Source: SIG480 sp045537045 (GTDB lineage Bacteria > Bacillota > Clostridia > Oscillospirales > JAAYXM01). From it: a DNA stretch of 15,757 nucleotides. The stretch is taken from positions 1 through 15,757 of the forward strand of contig JAZSOS010000050.1 in assembly GCA_045537045.1 (NCBI GenBank), written 5' to 3'. How positions within the stretch are numbered: position 1 is the stretch's first letter; each line of letters opens with the position of its first letter. This document shows positions 13,457 through 15,757 of this stretch, piece after piece. The position numbers and the translations under genes are program-made. The notes under the pieces are model-generated. The model saw only the letters and a program-made list of their open reading frames with translations. It searched no databases and was not told where the DNA came from.

Positions 13457-14629
13457 ATGAAATTTAAATGGACAGAAGACACAGCAGCGCACATCACTGC
13501 AGGATGTGTAATTGCCGTCGTTTCAATTACATTTTTCTTTTTGATACAGAATATCGGCGGTATTTTTAATGTGTTTAAAAATATTTTCGAAGTTTTGTCC
13601 CCTTTCATAATAGGTTTCATTATTGCTTATCTTCTTACACGTCCGGTTAATTTCACAGAACGGCTACTTAACCGCCATCTATGGAAAAAAGCAAAAAAGC
13701 AACGCTCAATAAATCGAGGAATTTCTATCGTTATTGTTTTTATTCTCTTTCTTCTTTTGCTAGCACTCGTCATCTATTCCATCATTCCTCAACTAATTGA
13801 AAGTGTTACTACCCTTGCAAGAAACGCAGACGGATACATCAAATCAATCAACAGCCTTCTCGATAAGCTTTTTGCACATTTTAACATTGATGTAAGCTTT
13901 CTGGAGGAAATACTCGGTTCTTCACAGGAAATGTTCATAAAACTGACTGATTATATTGCCTCAAAGCTTCCTCAACTTCTTAACTTCTCAGTTTCAATAG
14001 GCTCCGGAATTTCAAATGTCTTCATCGGATTTGTTGTTTCTGTTTATATGCTCAGCGGAAAAGAGCGTTTCTCTGCGCAAATAAAAAAGATTCTTTTTGC
14101 ATTATTCCCCCGCCGTTTTGTAAACGAAACGGTCAGCGCCTTTTCTTATATGCACGAAACTTTCGGCAAATACTTCTCAGGCCAGACGATTGACTCGGTT
14201 GTTCTCGGAATAATTTGCTTTATCCTTATGTCTGTATTTAAAATGGAATATGCGTTGCTAATCAGCATGATCATTATGATAACAAATTTCATTCCCTTTA
14301 TTGGTCCGTTTATAGGTGCAATCCCAAGCGCGTTCATTCTACTTATGGTTCAACCCACAAAGGTAATCTGGTTTATCATAATGATAGCTGTTCTTCAGCA
14401 GATTGAAGGAAACATTATCGCCCCAAAAATCGTGGGTAAAACCACGGGTCTGTCGTCTTTCTGGGTTGTCTTTTCTATCATCATCGGCGGTGGGTTCTTC
14501 GGAATAATGGGGGTTATTCTCGCCGTTCCTGCATTTTCTGTTGTGTATACCTTTACAAAAAGATTTATAGAAAGCCGGTTACGTAAAAAAAACCTGCCGG
14601 CAAAAACAAACGAATATATCACAAAATAA
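13457..14629 (+). CDS. PerM/AI-2E transporter family membrane protein
   Basis: A membrane protein of 390 residues, about the family's usual 350-390. Two helices near the start (about 14-31 and 46-62) and one at about 90-111 precede a soluble-looking stretch (112-175); a C-terminal group of helices begins near 185. Family marks are NFIPFIGPFIGAIP (277-290) and QQIEGNIIAPKIVGKTTGLS (314-333), followed by the glycine-rich GGGFFGIMG. Members include E. coli TqsA and PerM and B. subtilis YtvI; substrates are mostly unproven and only some have a link to autoinducer-2 or Na+/H+ exchange. ATG at 13457 has GGAGG with an eight-base spacer. It has its own promoter; I saw no terminator before the AraC gene, so readthrough is possible. 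Confidence 0.92.
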   Translation: MKFKWTEDTAAHITAGCVIAVVSITFFFLIQNIGGIFNVFKNIFEVLSPFIIGFIIAYLLTRPVNFTERLLNRHLWKKAKKQRSINRGISIVIVFILFLLLLALVIYSIIPQLIESVTTLARNADGYIKSINSLLDKLFAHFNIDVSFLEEILGSSQEMFIKLTDYIASKLPQLLNFSVSIGSGISNVFIGFVVSVYMLSGKERFSAQIKKILFALFPRRFVNETVSAFSYMHETFGKYFSGQTIDSVVLGIICFILMSVFKMEYALLISMIIMITNFIPFIGPFIGAIPSAFILLMVQPTKVIWFIIMIAVLQQIEGNIIAPKIVGKTTGLSSFWVVFSIIIGGGFFGIMGVILAVPAFSVVYTFTKRFIESRLRKKNLPAKTNEYITK

Positions 14630-14728
14630 CATCTTGATTATTCATGTAGTACAAAGTAAAAACGAAAGAACAACTAATGATTTCATTATAAACAACAAAG
14701 AATAACGTTTGAGCGCAGGTGAACACCA

Positions 14729-15685
14729 ATGATAGCAAATGAAATACTCAAACAGCTTTCTGCCACAACCGAGGAAGAAAAATCCATTCTGAGCGGCGCA
14801 GAAGGTATAGACCGGCAATTGTATATGGCAAGCGAGGCAAACATAATAAACAGCAAAAAACTGCTTGATGAAGGAAAACTCATTACAATACGTCCACACA
14901 CCCGCTTTATACACTTTCCAAAACACCGACATGACTATATAGAGGTTGTATATATGTGCCGTGGAAAAACAACGCACATAATAAACAACTCGGCGATAAC
15001 ACTGTGCGAAGGTGAGCTTCTTTTTCTCGGAAAAGAAACAGAGCACGAAATTCTTACTGCCGGAAAAGACGATATTGCAGTAAACTTTATCATTCTTCCT
15101 CATTTTTTTGACACAACATTGAAAATGATTGAAGACGAAGAATCCCCTCTTCGAAGATTTATTTTGGGTGCCTTAAAAAGTAAAAGCGACTCTCCGGGAT
15201 ATCTGTATTTTAAAGTAAGCGATGTTCTTCCAGTTCAGAATCTTGTTGAAAATCTATTGTACACTCTGATATCAAACACTTCAAACAAACGAAGAATAAA
15301 CCAGACAACAATGGGACTTCTTATTCTCCAGCTTTTAAACTGTACCGACAAGCTCTCCCATGAAAACAAACACGATGCATTTTTAGGAGATGTATTCCGA
15401 TATATTGAAGAAAATTACTGCGAAGGCTCGCTTTCCGATCTTGCACACACACTTCATTACGACTTATTCCGGCTTTCCCGTGAAATTAAAGCCAGAACAG
15501 GAAAAACCTACACAGAACTTTTGCAGGAAAAGAGACTTTCACAAGCGGCCTTTTTGCTGAAAAATACAAATCTTAAAGTCAGCGATATTTCCTCATCCGT
15601 CGGGTACGAAAACGAAAGTTATTTTCACAGGATATTTGTTTCTCACTTCGAACTAACTCCAAAAAAATTCAGAGACCGCAAATAA
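14729..15685 (+). CDS. AraC family transcriptional regulator with cupin sensor domain
   Basis: A regulator of 318 residues. The N-terminal half is a cupin-like sensor: HFPKHRHDYIEVVYMCRGK (62-80) supplies the HxH...E pattern and CEGELLFLGKETEHEI (93-108) the second cupin motif. The C-terminal 100 residues are two helix-turn-helix units: SLSDLAHTLHYDLFRLSREI (234-253) and VSDISSSVGYENESYFHRIF (284-303), followed by the usual LTPKKFR end. Such proteins in gut Clostridia mostly sense sugars and activate nearby transport or glycosidase genes. ATG at 14729 has AGGTG with a seven-base spacer. The target is probably the gene after the window, whose likely promoter at 15714-15742 has repeated palindromes. 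Confidence 0.93.
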   Translation: MIANEILKQLSATTEEEKSILSGAEGIDRQLYMASEANIINSKKLLDEGKLITIRPHTRFIHFPKHRHDYIEVVYMCRGKTTHIINNSAITLCEGELLFLGKETEHEILTAGKDDIAVNFIILPHFFDTTLKMIEDEESPLRRFILGALKSKSDSPGYLYFKVSDVLPVQNLVENLLYTLISNTSNKRRINQTTMGLLILQLLNCTDKLSHENKHDAFLGDVFRYIEENYCEGSLSDLAHTLHYDLFRLSREIKARTGKTYTELLQEKRLSQAAFLLKNTNLKVSDISSSVGYENESYFHRIFVSHFELTPKKFRDRK

Positions 15686-15713
15686 GGACAGTTTTTTTAG
15701 TCAAACCACGACA

Positions 15714-15742
15714 TTGAAAACCCCTTTCGCGAATGATATCAT
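15714..15742 (+). promoter_or_regulatory. Likely promoter of the next rightward gene
   Basis: TTGAAA (15714-15719), a 17-base spacer and TATCAT (15737-15742). The -10 box lies inside the first of two ATGATATCA copies, so access to it could depend on a bound regulator. The gene itself would start beyond the window. Confidence 0.5.
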
Positions 15743-15757
15743 AAACCCATGATATCA
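15733..15757. repeat. Direct repeat of ATGATATCA at the window end
   Basis: ATGATATCA occurs at 15733-15741 and 15749-15757, a 16-base period; each copy holds the palindrome TGATATCA. It follows the AraC-type gene and overlaps a likely promoter, so it is a candidate operator. More copies may continue outside the window. Confidence 0.5.

Noticed and set aside
13064..13460. Plus-strand frames of 72 to 112 codons over the Cys/His-rich gene
   Set aside because: None has a ribosome site; one overlaps the permease start. The minus-strand frame with AGGGGG is preferred.
1..15757. CRISPR array, insertion sequence, toxin-antitoxin pair or known defence genes
   Set aside because: No evenly spaced repeats, transposase, nuclease or toxin-like frames were seen.

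Overview
The window looks like the chromosome of a low-to-moderate GC, Gram-positive anaerobe of the class Clostridia, probably an uncultured gut Oscillospiraceae/Ruminococcaceae-type organism. The evidence is a SpoVB/MurJ-type flippase, MreB, RecD2, ComF, DegV, DUF1015, COG2426 and DUF6320 proteins, strong AGGAGG-type ribosome sites, sigma-A-like promoters and tRNAs with encoded CCA. This assignment is inference from gene content; no composition was computed.

Left edge (1-506): the first 12 codons of a leftward gene, an AT-rich stretch with repeats, then only the 3' part of a tRNA-Leu(CAG) gene (anticodon loop to CCA, 247-300) with its own terminator. The 5' part is replaced by unrelated sequence, as expected at the distal end of an element integrated into the anticodon loop of a tRNA gene. 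Bases 1-246 may therefore be the end of a mobile element and everything to the right the old chromosome.

Housekeeping block (507-9558): leftward rpe and a SpoVB/MurJ-like flippase under one clear promoter; a gap with a possible folded RNA; leftward tRNA-Gly(GCC) with promoter and terminator; rightward DUF1015 gene with extended -10 promoter; a shared terminator; leftward mreB with its own promoter; and a leftward operon of a COG2426 membrane protein, a 53-residue membrane peptide, recD2 and comF.

Accessory/regulatory block (9560-15757): a leftward four-gene operon marR-degV-HxxxD acyltransferase-DUF6320 membrane protein. Its promoter is covered by two near-perfect tandem palindromes sharing the core ACTTGTTGA-N4-TCAACAAGT, so the MarR protein very probably represses its own operon. 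DegV proteins bind fatty acids and the acyltransferase family uses acyl-CoA, so an acyl-lipid or small acylated-compound role is the most attractive hypothesis. Upstream lie a 65-residue Cys/His-rich protein (leftward), a PerM/AI-2E family permease (rightward) and an AraC-type regulator (rightward). The window ends in a likely promoter overlapped by a repeated palindrome.

The best leads are the tRNA-Leu remnant, the twin-palindrome operon and two small genes (53 and 65 residues) that are easy to miss. I saw no CRISPR array, insertion sequence or recognisable defence system.
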